Part shown: positions 1 to 5,479 of the stretch, piece by piece | Position numbering within the stretch: position 1 is the first letter of the stretch | How the letters are laid out: every line of letters begins with the position of its first letter | Source of the DNA: Pseudomonadota bacterium | Lineage (GTDB): Bacteria > Pseudomonadota > Alphaproteobacteria > Sphingomonadales > SMXR01 | Direction: 5' to 3' | Assembly: GCA_022571175.1 (NCBI GenBank) | Contig: JACZYI010000062.1 | Location: 1 to 9,206 of the forward strand | DNA length: 9,206 bases | Translations under genes and position numbers: made by a program | The notes under the pieces: model-generated | What the model saw: the letters and a program-made list of their open reading frames with translations, nothing else | Told to the model about the DNA's origin: nothing | The model's database searches: none

Positions 1-2
1 GC

Positions 3-644
3 CGGGGTTTTGCCGTGCTCGATGTAAATTACCGGGGCTCCACCGGCTATGGCCGGGCCTATATGGAACGGCTTGATCTGGAGTGGGGTGTGGTGGATGT
101 GGAAGACGTGGTCAATGGTGCGCGCTGGCTTGCGGAACAGGGTTTTGTGGATTTTGACCGGCTGGTAATCCGGGGTGGAAGCGCTGGCGGGTTTACGGTC
201 CTGGAAGCTTTGTCCCAGCATGATGTTTTTGACGCCGGCACCTCATATTTTGGAATCAGCGATCTGGCGGCGTTGGCGCGCGATACCCATAAATTCGAGT
301 CCCGCTATCTGGATCAATTAATCGGCCCTTACCCGGAAGCTATGGATGTTTATGAGGCGCGTTCCGCCATTAACCATGTGGATAAAATCACAGTTCCCAT
401 ATTGTTATTGCAGGGTCTGGACGATCAAGTGGTGCCGCCCAACCAGTCGGAAATGATATATGAGGCGGTCAAAGCCAAGGGCATCATTACCGGCTATTTG
501 CCTTTTGAGGGCGAGGGGCACGGCTTCAGGAAAGCTGAGAATAATATCCGCGCGCTTGAAAGCGAGCTTGCTTTTTATGGCCGCATATTCGGCTTTACGC
601 CCGCCGGTGACTTGCCCGAGCTGCAACTCGAAAACGAAGATTAG
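3..644 (+). CDS. S9 family serine peptidase (prolyl oligopeptidase-like), C-terminal catalytic part
   Basis: This is the 3' end of a gene that begins upstream of the window; the reading frame is open from base 3 and a GTG at 15 is only an internal codon. The visible part is the alpha/beta-hydrolase domain of an S9 family oligopeptidase or acylaminoacyl-peptidase. Signature pieces in order, counting from the codon at 15: LDVNYRGSTGYG near the domain start; the nucleophile elbow GGSAGG with Ser56; the acid region LLLQGLDDQVVPP with Asp136/Asp137; and the catalytic His169 in EGEGHGF. All three catalytic residues are present, so the domain is intact. By family knowledge these enzymes cleave short peptides, often after proline, and carry an N-terminal beta-propeller, which lies outside the window here. 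The gene stops 3 bases before the stop codon of the convergent minus-strand gene. Exact substrate and location are not visible. Confidence 0.93.
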   Translation, partial: RGFAVLDVNYRGSTGYGRAYMERLDLEWGVVDVEDVVNGARWLAEQGFVDFDRLVIRGGSAGGFTVLEALSQHDVFDAGTSYFGISDLAALARDTHKFESRYLDQLIGPYPEAMDVYEARSAINHVDKITVPILLLQGLDDQVVPPNQSEMIYEAVKAKGIITGYLPFEGEGHGFRKAENNIRALESELAFYGRIFGFTPAGDLPELQLENED

Positions 645-647
645 ACC

Positions 648-1178
648 CTACAACCAGCGCCTTGTGCTGTCCTTGTAGGCAACATAATCTGCGCCAAACT
701 CATCCTCCAGCGCCGCTTCTTCGCGCTCGATAACAAAGCGTGAAATACCCATGAAAGCGGCCACCGAAGCCAAAACCAGCCAGGTTGAATTTTCGGCCAG
801 TCCGGCACCCACAAAGGCCAGCAGGATGCCCATATAGATAGGGTTTCTTGAATATTGGAAAAAGCCATCGCTCAGGAGAGTGTGAGCACCGTCCTCGGAT
901 TCATCTCTCGTTTTTTTAATTTGCCAGGCTGATCCGCCGATAATAATCAAGGCCACCACAATGGTGATAAAGCCCAACACATCCCACCAGGCAATAGTGG
1001 GAAGCGACCAGGGAACCAGCCACTCAAGAGCCACCGCACCAGCCAGAACCATCAGGATTATGCCCCAGGGTGGCATGCCTTCCATTTGTCTGGTGATTTT
1101 GGCCTCCACGCTATCTTCGTTTCCGCCCGGGTTGTCATCTTCTGGTTCATTTTCATCCGCAATATCATCGTCGGTCAT
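648..1178 (-). CDS. Isoprenylcysteine carboxyl methyltransferase-like membrane protein
   Basis: A 176-residue integral membrane protein of the ICMT/PEMT-like methyltransferase superfamily. After a very acidic N-terminal tail (about residues 1-25, rich in Asp and Glu) come hydrophobic segments at about 38-58 and 65-86 and a long hydrophobic region at about 113-146. The family signature is clear: SDGFFQYSRNPIYMG at about 103-117, then EREEAALEDEFGADYVAYK at about 151-169, the Glu-rich stretch and Y..Y.. ending typical of bacterial homologues. Family members use SAM to methylate lipid or small-molecule substrates at the membrane; the bacterial substrate is generally unknown. The ATG at 1176-1178 is preferred because GGAG lies 8 bases upstream; the longer frame back to 1253 has no such site and adds a tail unlike the family. 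It converges on the S9 peptidase and diverges from fdhD. Confidence 0.85.
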   Translation of the reverse strand: MTDDDIADENEPEDDNPGGNEDSVEAKITRQMEGMPPWGIILMVLAGAVALEWLVPWSLPTIAWWDVLGFITIVVALIIIGGSAWQIKKTRDESEDGAHTLLSDGFFQYSRNPIYMGILLAFVGAGLAENSTWLVLASVAAFMGISRFVIEREEAALEDEFGADYVAYKDSTRRWL

Positions 1179-1295
1179 GGTCTGATCTCCAGCGTTGGAA
1201 CCCCTTAAGCAGACTATAGACCAAAAACAGTGCGCCGTCAGCCAGGGAGTCACAGCTTCTGCTTGTTGCAGGGCAGATCATCGGGGGGTTAGGCA

Positions 1296-1784
1296 ATGCC
1301 AATGAGTGAAAAGAAAAACCATAAAAGAGCAGCTATAGCCTCACTTACCGTGATGAGACTTGACGCGGACGGCGCTCGGGCGAAGGTATCCCGGTCGGTG
1401 CCCGCAGAAGTTCCCCTGGCGCTCACCTATAATGGGGTGCCCTTCTCGGTGATGATGGTGACGCCGGAAGATCTAGAAGATTATGCCGGGGATATCACGC
1501 TGGCTCGTGAAGATGTTGGCCGTCATAATGCCCTCGACAAACTGGTGGGAGCCATGGCCGGGTCGGGCCTGAAGTCGGAAACCGGCTTTCTGCTGCTTAC
1601 CAGCCGTGCCAGCTATGAACTAGTGCAGAAGGCCATAACAGCCGGTTTTTCCCTGATGGTGACAATCTCGGCCCCCACCACATTGCCCATATCGCTGGCC
1701 GAGGACTATGGTCTGACGCTGGTGGCTTTGGCGTGCTCGGATTCGGTGCTGATTTTTAATGATCCGGGAAAGCTGTTTCAGTAA
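1296..1784 (+). CDS. fdhD: FdhD-like protein lacking the central sulfurtransferase core (in-frame internal deletion)
   Basis: The 162-residue product matches both ends of FdhD, the protein that in E. coli passes sulfur from IscS to the molybdenum cofactor of formate dehydrogenase. The N-terminal part is standard: EVPLALTYNGVPFSVMM (about 38-54) and TPEDLEDYA (56-64). The C-terminal part is also standard: LAREDVGRHNALDKL (69-83), TSRASYELVQKA (102-113) and SAPTTLPISLAEDYGLTLV (125-143). Between Ala64 and Gly65 (about base 1487), where the family has on the order of 100 residues including the conserved CGxCG cysteine motif, nothing remains. The only cysteine left is Cys147 near the C-terminus. 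The frame is unbroken and conserved on both sides, so this is a clean in-frame loss, not a frameshift. A G-run at 1283-1288 serves as ribosome site; ATG 1302 is an alternative start. No formate dehydrogenase gene is in the window. Sulfur transfer is unlikely as read. Confidence 0.88.
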   Translation: MPMSEKKNHKRAAIASLTVMRLDADGARAKVSRSVPAEVPLALTYNGVPFSVMMVTPEDLEDYAGDITLAREDVGRHNALDKLVGAMAGSGLKSETGFLLLTSRASYELVQKAITAGFSLMVTISAPTTLPISLAEDYGLTLVALACSDSVLIFNDPGKLFQ

Positions 1785-2066
1785 AAAATTAAGTCTCTAG
1801 CCAGCGGACCTGGCAGGAGCATTTTCCCTCGTTAACGGGTTTGAAAACGAATCTCGGTAAAGTGATCATGGGGCCAAGTGCCACAAGTATAAATCGCGAC
1901 AGAGCAATCCTTCCCTGTTTTCAATCACTTGTTCTGGTCTCTTAAGGTGCAGGTTCATGGTCTGAAAATAGTTAACGCCCACTGGTGCAAAATCAACACT
2001 TGACCAATGGCGATTCTGATATCATTTTACCGTGCTTCAAGAAAAGAGTCAGGACAGAGAACAGTC
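1785..2066. other. Intergenic stretch without a recognisable gene
   Basis: These 282 bases between fdhD and the complex I subunit gene hold no convincing open frame, tRNA or repeat. A short dyad GCCAG/CTGGC at 1800-1814 follows the fdhD stop but has no T-run after it. A weak promoter-like pair near 2000-2025 is listed separately. Confidence 0.6.
2000..2025 (+). promoter_or_regulatory. Weak promoter candidate for the NDUFS4-like gene
   Basis: TTGACC at 2000-2005 resembles a -35 box and TATCAT at 2020-2025 a -10 box, about 40 bases before the start codon. The spacer is only 14 bases, shorter than the usual 16-18, so this is a tentative reading. Confidence 0.25.
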
Positions 2067-2348
2067 ATGAGGCAGGCAAGAATTTACAAGCCGACAAAAT
2101 CGGCCATGCAGTCCGGTCGCGCCAATTCCCGGCGCTGGATTTTAGAATTTGAACCCAAAGATGCAAAACGCCCAGATTCTCTGATGGGATGGGCAGGATC
2201 ATCGGATACACTCAGTCAGGTGCGGTTGCGGTTTGACAGCCTTGAAGACGCCACCAGATATGCTAAGCGCCATTCTATCGCTTATGAAGTGATAGCCGAG
2301 CAAAAGCGCGTGCCCCTTCGCCAGGTTTATGCCAGCAACTTCAGATAA
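2067..2348 (+). CDS. NADH-quinone oxidoreductase accessory subunit, NDUFS4-like (ETC complex I subunit family)
   Basis: A 93-residue soluble protein of the ETC complex I conserved-region family (Pfam ETC_C1_NDUFA4), the bacterial counterpart of mitochondrial NDUFS4. Family landmarks: RIYKPTKSAMQSGRA at the N-terminus, W-x-LEFEP, PLMGW-type SLMGWAGSSDTLSQVRLRF in the middle, a following FDSLEDATRYAKRHSIAYEV segment, and the YASNFR ending. In alphaproteobacteria this subunit binds the peripheral arm of complex I near the NADH-oxidising module and stabilises it. It is typically encoded alone, away from the nuo operon, as here. The ATG at 2067 is chosen because the product then begins exactly where the family does (MRQARIYKP); the frame is open back to 2007 but those 20 residues have no counterpart. 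AGGACAGAGA at 2051-2060 holds the likely ribosome site. It converges on dgcA with a 12-base gap. Confidence 0.92.
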   Translation: MRQARIYKPTKSAMQSGRANSRRWILEFEPKDAKRPDSLMGWAGSSDTLSQVRLRFDSLEDATRYAKRHSIAYEVIAEQKRVPLRQVYASNFR

Positions 2349-2360
2349 GAATATTCAGAC

Positions 2361-3353
2361 CTAACCCCAAAGTTCGGAACAGGGGATAGACATAAGGCCG
2401 TCCCGGTATCGAATGGCGTGCTCGCGGTCCTGTGCCTGGAGCAAGGGACCATCAAGATCGGAATAGAGGCAGTCCTGGGCGATCACATAAGCCGGTGCCA
2501 TCCCTAACGACGTTCCGAGCATGTTACCCACCATCAATTTGAGACTCCGGCTTTTGGCACCTTCAGCCAATTCCAGTGCCGCTGTCAGCCCGCCGGTTTT
2601 ATCCAGCTTGATATTGACGAATTCATATCGGCCCTCAAGAAAGCCCAGATCGCTGGCGTCCTGGCAGGATTCATCGGCGCAAAGTGGTATGGGCGATGTG
2701 AAATCAATAAGTGCCTCATCCTCACCCGCTTTCAGGGGTTGCTCAATCATTTTGACCCTGAGTGGCAGGAGTGCTTTAGCGTTAGTTGCCAGTTGATCCA
2801 GGGACCAGGCTTCATTGGCATCCAGAATAAACCCGGACCCTGGCGCTGCCTCGCCAATCGCCTTGAGCTGGGTAATGAGATCGCCGTCACCCACTTTGAT
2901 CTTCAGCACCGGAAAGCCGGAATGGGCACGGGCGTCGTCGGCCATTTTCTCCGGGCTATCAATGCCAACCGTATAAACGGTTGTGACCATGTGCGGTTTC
3001 CGGTCCAGTAATTGCCAGATGCTTTTACCGCTTTTTTTGGCGTCCATATCCCAGAGTGCACAATCCAGCGCATTACGGGCTCCACCGGGGCCCAAAAGTT
3101 TTTGCAGCCCGGCGCGGTCTATGCCCGCCTCAACCTCGGCCCGGACCGCCTCAATCTGATCCCGAATACTCTCAGGGGTTTCCCCTTTATAGGAGACACC
3201 CACGGCCTCGCCAGCACCCCGTATCTCGCCATCTGAAAGCACCACATGGACCATCGGGGCGACCCTGTGCACCATGCGGGAGATTCTGAAAGGCTTTATG
3301 AGAGCCCATTCCTCAATGGTAATATCAAGTATAAGTGTCATGTTATTATCCAT
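2361..3353 (-). CDS. dgcA: N-acetyl-D-glutamate racemase DgcA (dipeptide epimerase-like enolase superfamily)
   Basis: A 330-residue enolase-superfamily enzyme closest in pattern to L-Ala-D/L-Glu epimerases. An N-terminal capping domain (about 1-115) precedes the (beta/alpha) barrel. Visible catalytic residues are the KxK pair Lys151/Lys153 in LKIKVG; metal ligands Asp178 (DANEAW), Glu204 (MIEQP) and Asp227 (ADES); and the opposing Lys249 (NIKLDK). The DLD motif Asp299/Asp301 matches the DxD that binds the substrate amino group in dipeptide epimerases. Directly downstream of a dgcN homologue (13 bases between stop and start), the likely role is racemising N-acetyl-D-glutamate to N-acetyl-L-glutamate in the DgcN-DgcA D-glutamate pathway. 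That assignment rests on the gene pair; a dipeptide epimerase role in peptidoglycan peptide recycling is the alternative. No strong ribosome site precedes either Met1 or Met5, so translation may be coupled to dgcN. Confidence 0.85.
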   Translation of the reverse strand: MDNNMTLILDITIEEWALIKPFRISRMVHRVAPMVHVVLSDGEIRGAGEAVGVSYKGETPESIRDQIEAVRAEVEAGIDRAGLQKLLGPGGARNALDCALWDMDAKKSGKSIWQLLDRKPHMVTTVYTVGIDSPEKMADDARAHSGFPVLKIKVGDGDLITQLKAIGEAAPGSGFILDANEAWSLDQLATNAKALLPLRVKMIEQPLKAGEDEALIDFTSPIPLCADESCQDASDLGFLEGRYEFVNIKLDKTGGLTAALELAEGAKSRSLKLMVGNMLGTSLGMAPAYVIAQDCLYSDLDGPLLQAQDREHAIRYRDGLMSIPCSELWG

Positions 3354-3367
3354 TAAAATACAAAGTG

Positions 3368-4384
3368 TTACGACCCAATCTTCTGAATTTCCTTTAAGAT
3401 TAGATCCACCCCGTCCGCCACCGGATCGAGCGCAGGCAAGCCGGTTTCTTGTGACAGTTTATCCAGATAGTCAGGCCGGTCACTTGCGGGCATGTCGGCG
3501 CAGTTTATCGCCAAACCCACTAGGCGAGCATCGGGATTGGTGAGCCGTGCTGTGGCCAGAATATAATCGATGCAATAATTGACGGGCGGGATTTTAAGGC
3601 CCGGAAAGCCGTCGATCTCTTCCGCACCGGCCTTGTGGCAAAGCACAATCGCATCGGGTTGCGAGCCCAGCAATAATCCCAGTGTTACGGCGGCATAGCC
3701 CGGATGAAAGAGCGAGCCCTGGCCCTCGATTATATCCCAATGGTCGGGCGCATTGGCGGGAGACAGTATCTCGGCTGCCCCGGATATAAAATCAGCCACC
3801 ACGGCATCGATCGGAATGCCAGCGCCCTCAATCATGATCCCGGTCTGGCCGGTGGCCCGAGAGGTCACATTGAAGCCAGCTTTCATCATGGCGCGGGCAA
3901 TGGTTATGGCGGTGAATTTTTTGCCGATGGCACAATCGGTGCCCATGGTAAGCAAGCGCAAGCCCGAACGTTTCTCACCGTTTCCGACCGGAAGATTATC
4001 CGGCGGCACGCGAATGTCGATCAACCGGCAGCCATGCTCATGAGCCAGGGTTTGCAATTCGGGCATATCTTTCAGGTGGGAATGCATACCGCTGGCGATG
4101 TCAAGACCCGCTTTGAGTGCTTCTTTCAGGGTCGGCAGCCAGCTTTTCTGAATTTGTCCGCCAATCGGAGCCACGCCGATAATCAGGGTTCTGGCACCCT
4201 GGCGGGCGGCTTCAGCCACATCCATGTCCGGAATATGAAGATCGGCCGCGCAAGTCGGATAGCGAAGCTGGCCAATACATTTCTCCGGACACCAGAAAAC
4301 CAGCCCCTGACCGGTCTTGGCATAATGTTCGGTGGACACATCGCCCAGAAAAATCACATAGGGTGCTTCCAGCTTAACCTGCAT
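3368..4384 (-). CDS. dgcN: D-glutamate N-acetyltransferase DgcN (DUF1611 family)
   Basis: A 338-residue cytoplasmic protein of the DUF1611 family, whose characterised members (DgcN) acetylate D-glutamate with acetyl-CoA as the first step of a D-glutamate catabolic route. The N-terminal Rossmann-like part begins APYVIFLGDV and carries WCPEKCIGQLR. The C-terminal part has a P-loop-like segment GTDCAIGKK (about 148-156, spaced like dethiobiotin synthetase), then ATGQTGIMIEG (about 177-187), DHWDIIEGQGSLFHPGY (about 214-230) and VLCHKAG. The start at 4382-4384 is chosen because AAGGGAG lies just upstream and the product then begins as in the family; a frame extension to 4447 adds 21 unlikely residues. 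It is the first gene of a two-gene operon with dgcA. Annotation pipelines often mislabel this family as NAD-dependent epimerase/dehydratase. Confidence 0.88.
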   Translation of the reverse strand: MQVKLEAPYVIFLGDVSTEHYAKTGQGLVFWCPEKCIGQLRYPTCAADLHIPDMDVAEAARQGARTLIIGVAPIGGQIQKSWLPTLKEALKAGLDIASGMHSHLKDMPELQTLAHEHGCRLIDIRVPPDNLPVGNGEKRSGLRLLTMGTDCAIGKKFTAITIARAMMKAGFNVTSRATGQTGIMIEGAGIPIDAVVADFISGAAEILSPANAPDHWDIIEGQGSLFHPGYAAVTLGLLLGSQPDAIVLCHKAGAEEIDGFPGLKIPPVNYCIDYILATARLTNPDARLVGLAINCADMPASDRPDYLDKLSQETGLPALDPVADGVDLILKEIQKIGS

Positions 4385-4387
4385 TAT

Positions 4388-4394
4388 CTCCCTT
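4388..4394 (-). promoter_or_regulatory. Ribosome binding site of dgcN
   Basis: Read on the minus strand the bases are AAGGGAG followed by ATA and the ATG at 4384. This strong purine run decides the start against the longer frame beginning at 4447. Confidence 0.7.
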
Positions 4395-4404
4395 CCCACC
4401 GGTC

Positions 4405-4414
4405 TCAATATTGA
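4405..4414. promoter_or_regulatory. Perfect 10-bp palindrome upstream of dgcN
   Basis: TCAATATTGA is its own reverse complement and lies about 20 bases upstream of the dgcN start codon. Its position would suit an operator in the 5' leader. D-glutamate operons elsewhere are controlled by a LysR-type activator, whose gene is not in this window. A site this short can arise by chance. Confidence 0.25.
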
Positions 4415-4520
4415 CTCATAATCTGGCCTGTCATCTTTTAGCGGCAACGCCCCTGAAAATCATCTGAAAAGCTCTTTTTTGCGCCAGTTCTGTTTCCCTG
4501 AATGTTTTTTCTTCAAACCC

Positions 4521-4546
4521 CGCCCCGGCTGTGGCAAAAGGGGGCG
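4521..4546. repeat. GC-rich hairpin between dgcN and the tRNA genes
   Basis: CGCCCC (4521-4526) and GGGGCG (4541-4546) can form a 6-bp stem with a 14-base loop, 17 bases before the first tRNA gene. It sits in the divergent upstream region and has no adjoining T-run, so its role as terminator or control element is open. Confidence 0.3.
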
Positions 4547-4562
4547 TTCAAAAGTGGCAGCA

Positions 4563-4639
4563 GGCCCCGTAGCTCAACCGGATAGAGCATCTGCCTTCTA
4601 AGCAGAGGGTTGCAGGTTCGAATCCTGCCGGGGTCACCA
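4563..4639 (+). tRNA. tRNA-Arg (anticodon TCT), CCA encoded
   Basis: A 77-base cloverleaf. The acceptor stem GGCCCCG pairs with CGGGGTC (one G-T pair), the discriminator is A and CCA is encoded. The D arm GCTC...GAGC is present. The anticodon arm is TCTGC-CTTCTAA-GCAGA, placing TCT at positions 34-36 and so reading AGA/AGG arginine codons. The T arm is CAGG-TTCGAAT-CCTG extended by flanking pairs. It is followed 48 bases later by a second, closely similar arginine tRNA. Confidence 0.95.
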
Positions 4640-4687
4640 GCCATTTCAAGGAGTTGAGCTGCAGCTTTTGAACCGGATGACTGAGAT

Positions 4688-4764
4688 GGCTCCGTAGCTC
4701 AAATGGATAGAGCATCGGCCTTCGAAGCCGAGGGTTGCAGGTTCGAGTCCTGCCGGGGTCGCCA
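4688..4764 (+). tRNA. tRNA-Arg (anticodon TCG), CCA encoded
   Basis: A 77-base cloverleaf identical to the preceding tRNA at 69 of 77 positions by direct comparison. The acceptor stem GGCTCCG pairs with CGGGGTC with two G-T type pairs, the discriminator is G, and CCA is encoded. The anticodon arm is TCGGC-CTTCGAA-GCCGA, giving anticodon TCG for the arginine codon CGA. The stem change T29-A41 to G29-C41 is compensated, which supports a functional gene. Its last 17 bases are repeated exactly at 6598-6614, marking it as the target of an insertion. Confidence 0.93.
4748..4764 (+). repeat. Direct repeat, proximal copy: 3' end of tRNA-Arg(TCG), putative att site
   Basis: TCCTGCCGGGGTCGCCA, the last 17 bases of the tRNA including CCA, is identical to 6598-6614 in the same orientation. 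Bases on both sides differ between the copies. Duplication of a tRNA 3' end around a segment is the usual footprint of tyrosine-recombinase integration. Confidence 0.75.
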
Positions 4765-4803
4765 ACGCTTAAGTCATTGTGATTAAGGTGGAAGCTTTCG
4801 TCA

Positions 4804-4839
4804 GACAGTGGACACTGTCGCGCCAGACATTTCGGTCTG
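4804..4839. repeat. Two tandem short hairpins downstream of the tRNA
   Basis: GACAGT-GGAC-ACTGTC (4804-4819) is a perfect 6-bp stem with a 4-base loop, followed by CAGAC-ATTTCG-GTCTG (4824-4839), a 5-bp stem with a 6-base loop. They lie between the tRNA and the 3' end of the regulator gene. Neither is followed by a T-run on either strand, so they could end tRNA transcription only atypically, or be recombination-site structure. Confidence 0.4.
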
Positions 4840-4875
4840 AAGCAAGATCGACGGCCTAGGTTGCGGTGCGGGCAC

Positions 4876-5364
4876 CTACTGCTGGTGGAGAGCCTTGTGA
4901 AATAAATGGGCGAAACCAGCCTGGTCCAGAATCTCATACAAAATGACAAGAAGAAAAATAACAAGAGTCAAAACCAGCAGATGGCGCAATGAAAAACGCC
5001 TTGTCTGCGGTGTCATCGTTCGAGTGGTCAATTTCTTTACCGAATAACGCAGGCGATACCCTTCGCCATGCACTGAAACAATATATTCGCCACCATCCGG
5101 AGCTGGCCCCAGGGCTTCGCGCAACATTTTGATCCTCTGCGTAAGGGCATCGGGAGTGACATGAGTGTCGCCCCAAACGGCTTTATGCAATTGATCATGA
5201 CGTGCGACACCTGGCGCATGATTCATGAGGCTCTTGAAGAGATTGAAGGTTTTATCCTGCAGCGCCAATTGCCGCCCGTTTCTCTGCACAAGGCTCAGGC
5301 TCACGTCGATGTGCAAATCCGCAATAGCAATCACGCCCTGTTTGTTTTTCTCCAGTTTGGACAT
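4876..5364 (-). CDS. Membrane-anchored OmpR-type winged-helix regulator (ToxR/CadC-like)
   Basis: A 162-residue protein with an N-terminal OmpR/PhoB-type winged-helix DNA-binding domain (Trans_reg_C, about residues 15-107). Recognisable parts are the L.L..K.FNLFKSLMNHAPG segment, the VWGDTHVTPDALTQRIKMLREALG recognition-helix region (about 63-86), and the closing wing EYIVSVHGEGYRLRY. A basic linker is followed by one transmembrane helix at about 127-146 and only about 16 residues beyond it. There is no receiver domain, so this is a one-component regulator with DNA binding in the cytoplasm and a membrane tether, as in ToxR or CadC but with almost no periplasmic sensor. The gene diverges from the hydrolase with about 115 bases between starts, which suggests it controls that gene. 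The ATG at 5362-5364 is taken; GAGGA lies about 12 bases upstream. Confidence 0.85.
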   Translation of the reverse strand: MSKLEKNKQGVIAIADLHIDVSLSLVQRNGRQLALQDKTFNLFKSLMNHAPGVARHDQLHKAVWGDTHVTPDALTQRIKMLREALGPAPDGGEYIVSVHGEGYRLRYSVKKLTTRTMTPQTRRFSLRHLLVLTLVIFLLVILYEILDQAGFAHLFHKALHQQ

Positions 5365-5479
5365 TTCTTCACTGCATCCTCACGGCATCACAAAATTTCA
5401 TACTTCTTCACTGGTAATTACAACGGGCTCGCATATTAAATCAATCGATAGCAACCACAACCGAATACGGAACATGTCA
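5365..5479. promoter_or_regulatory. Divergent promoter region between the winged-helix regulator and the hydrolase
   Basis: This A+T-rich gap separates the start codons of two divergent genes and must hold both promoters and any operator. No pair of -35/-10 boxes with good spacing stood out, and no strong direct or inverted repeat was found by eye. Confidence 0.45.

Noticed and set aside
1480..1500. Frameshift as the cause of the short FdhD
   Set aside because: Family residues on both sides are in the same frame with no stop codon, and the missing central motif is not found in either other frame nearby.
1800..1814. Possible terminator hairpin after fdhD (GCCAG/CTGGC)
   Set aside because: The stem is only 5 bp and the T-run expected of an intrinsic terminator is missing.
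3704..4414. 236-residue plus-strand frame
   Set aside because: It is antisense to dgcN, which has clear family motifs; the plus frame has no recognisable domain.
4548..4964. 138-residue minus-strand frame across the two tRNA genes
   Set aside because: Its protein has the familiar GRTRTCNPRLRRP and PAGFEPATLCLEGRCSIRL strings that arise from translating tRNA genes in reverse. It is a known type of false gene.
5225..5479. N-terminal extension of the hydrolase frame
   Set aside because: It overlaps the 5' end of the winged-helix regulator on the other strand, and the signal peptide right after ATG 5480 fixes the true N-terminus.
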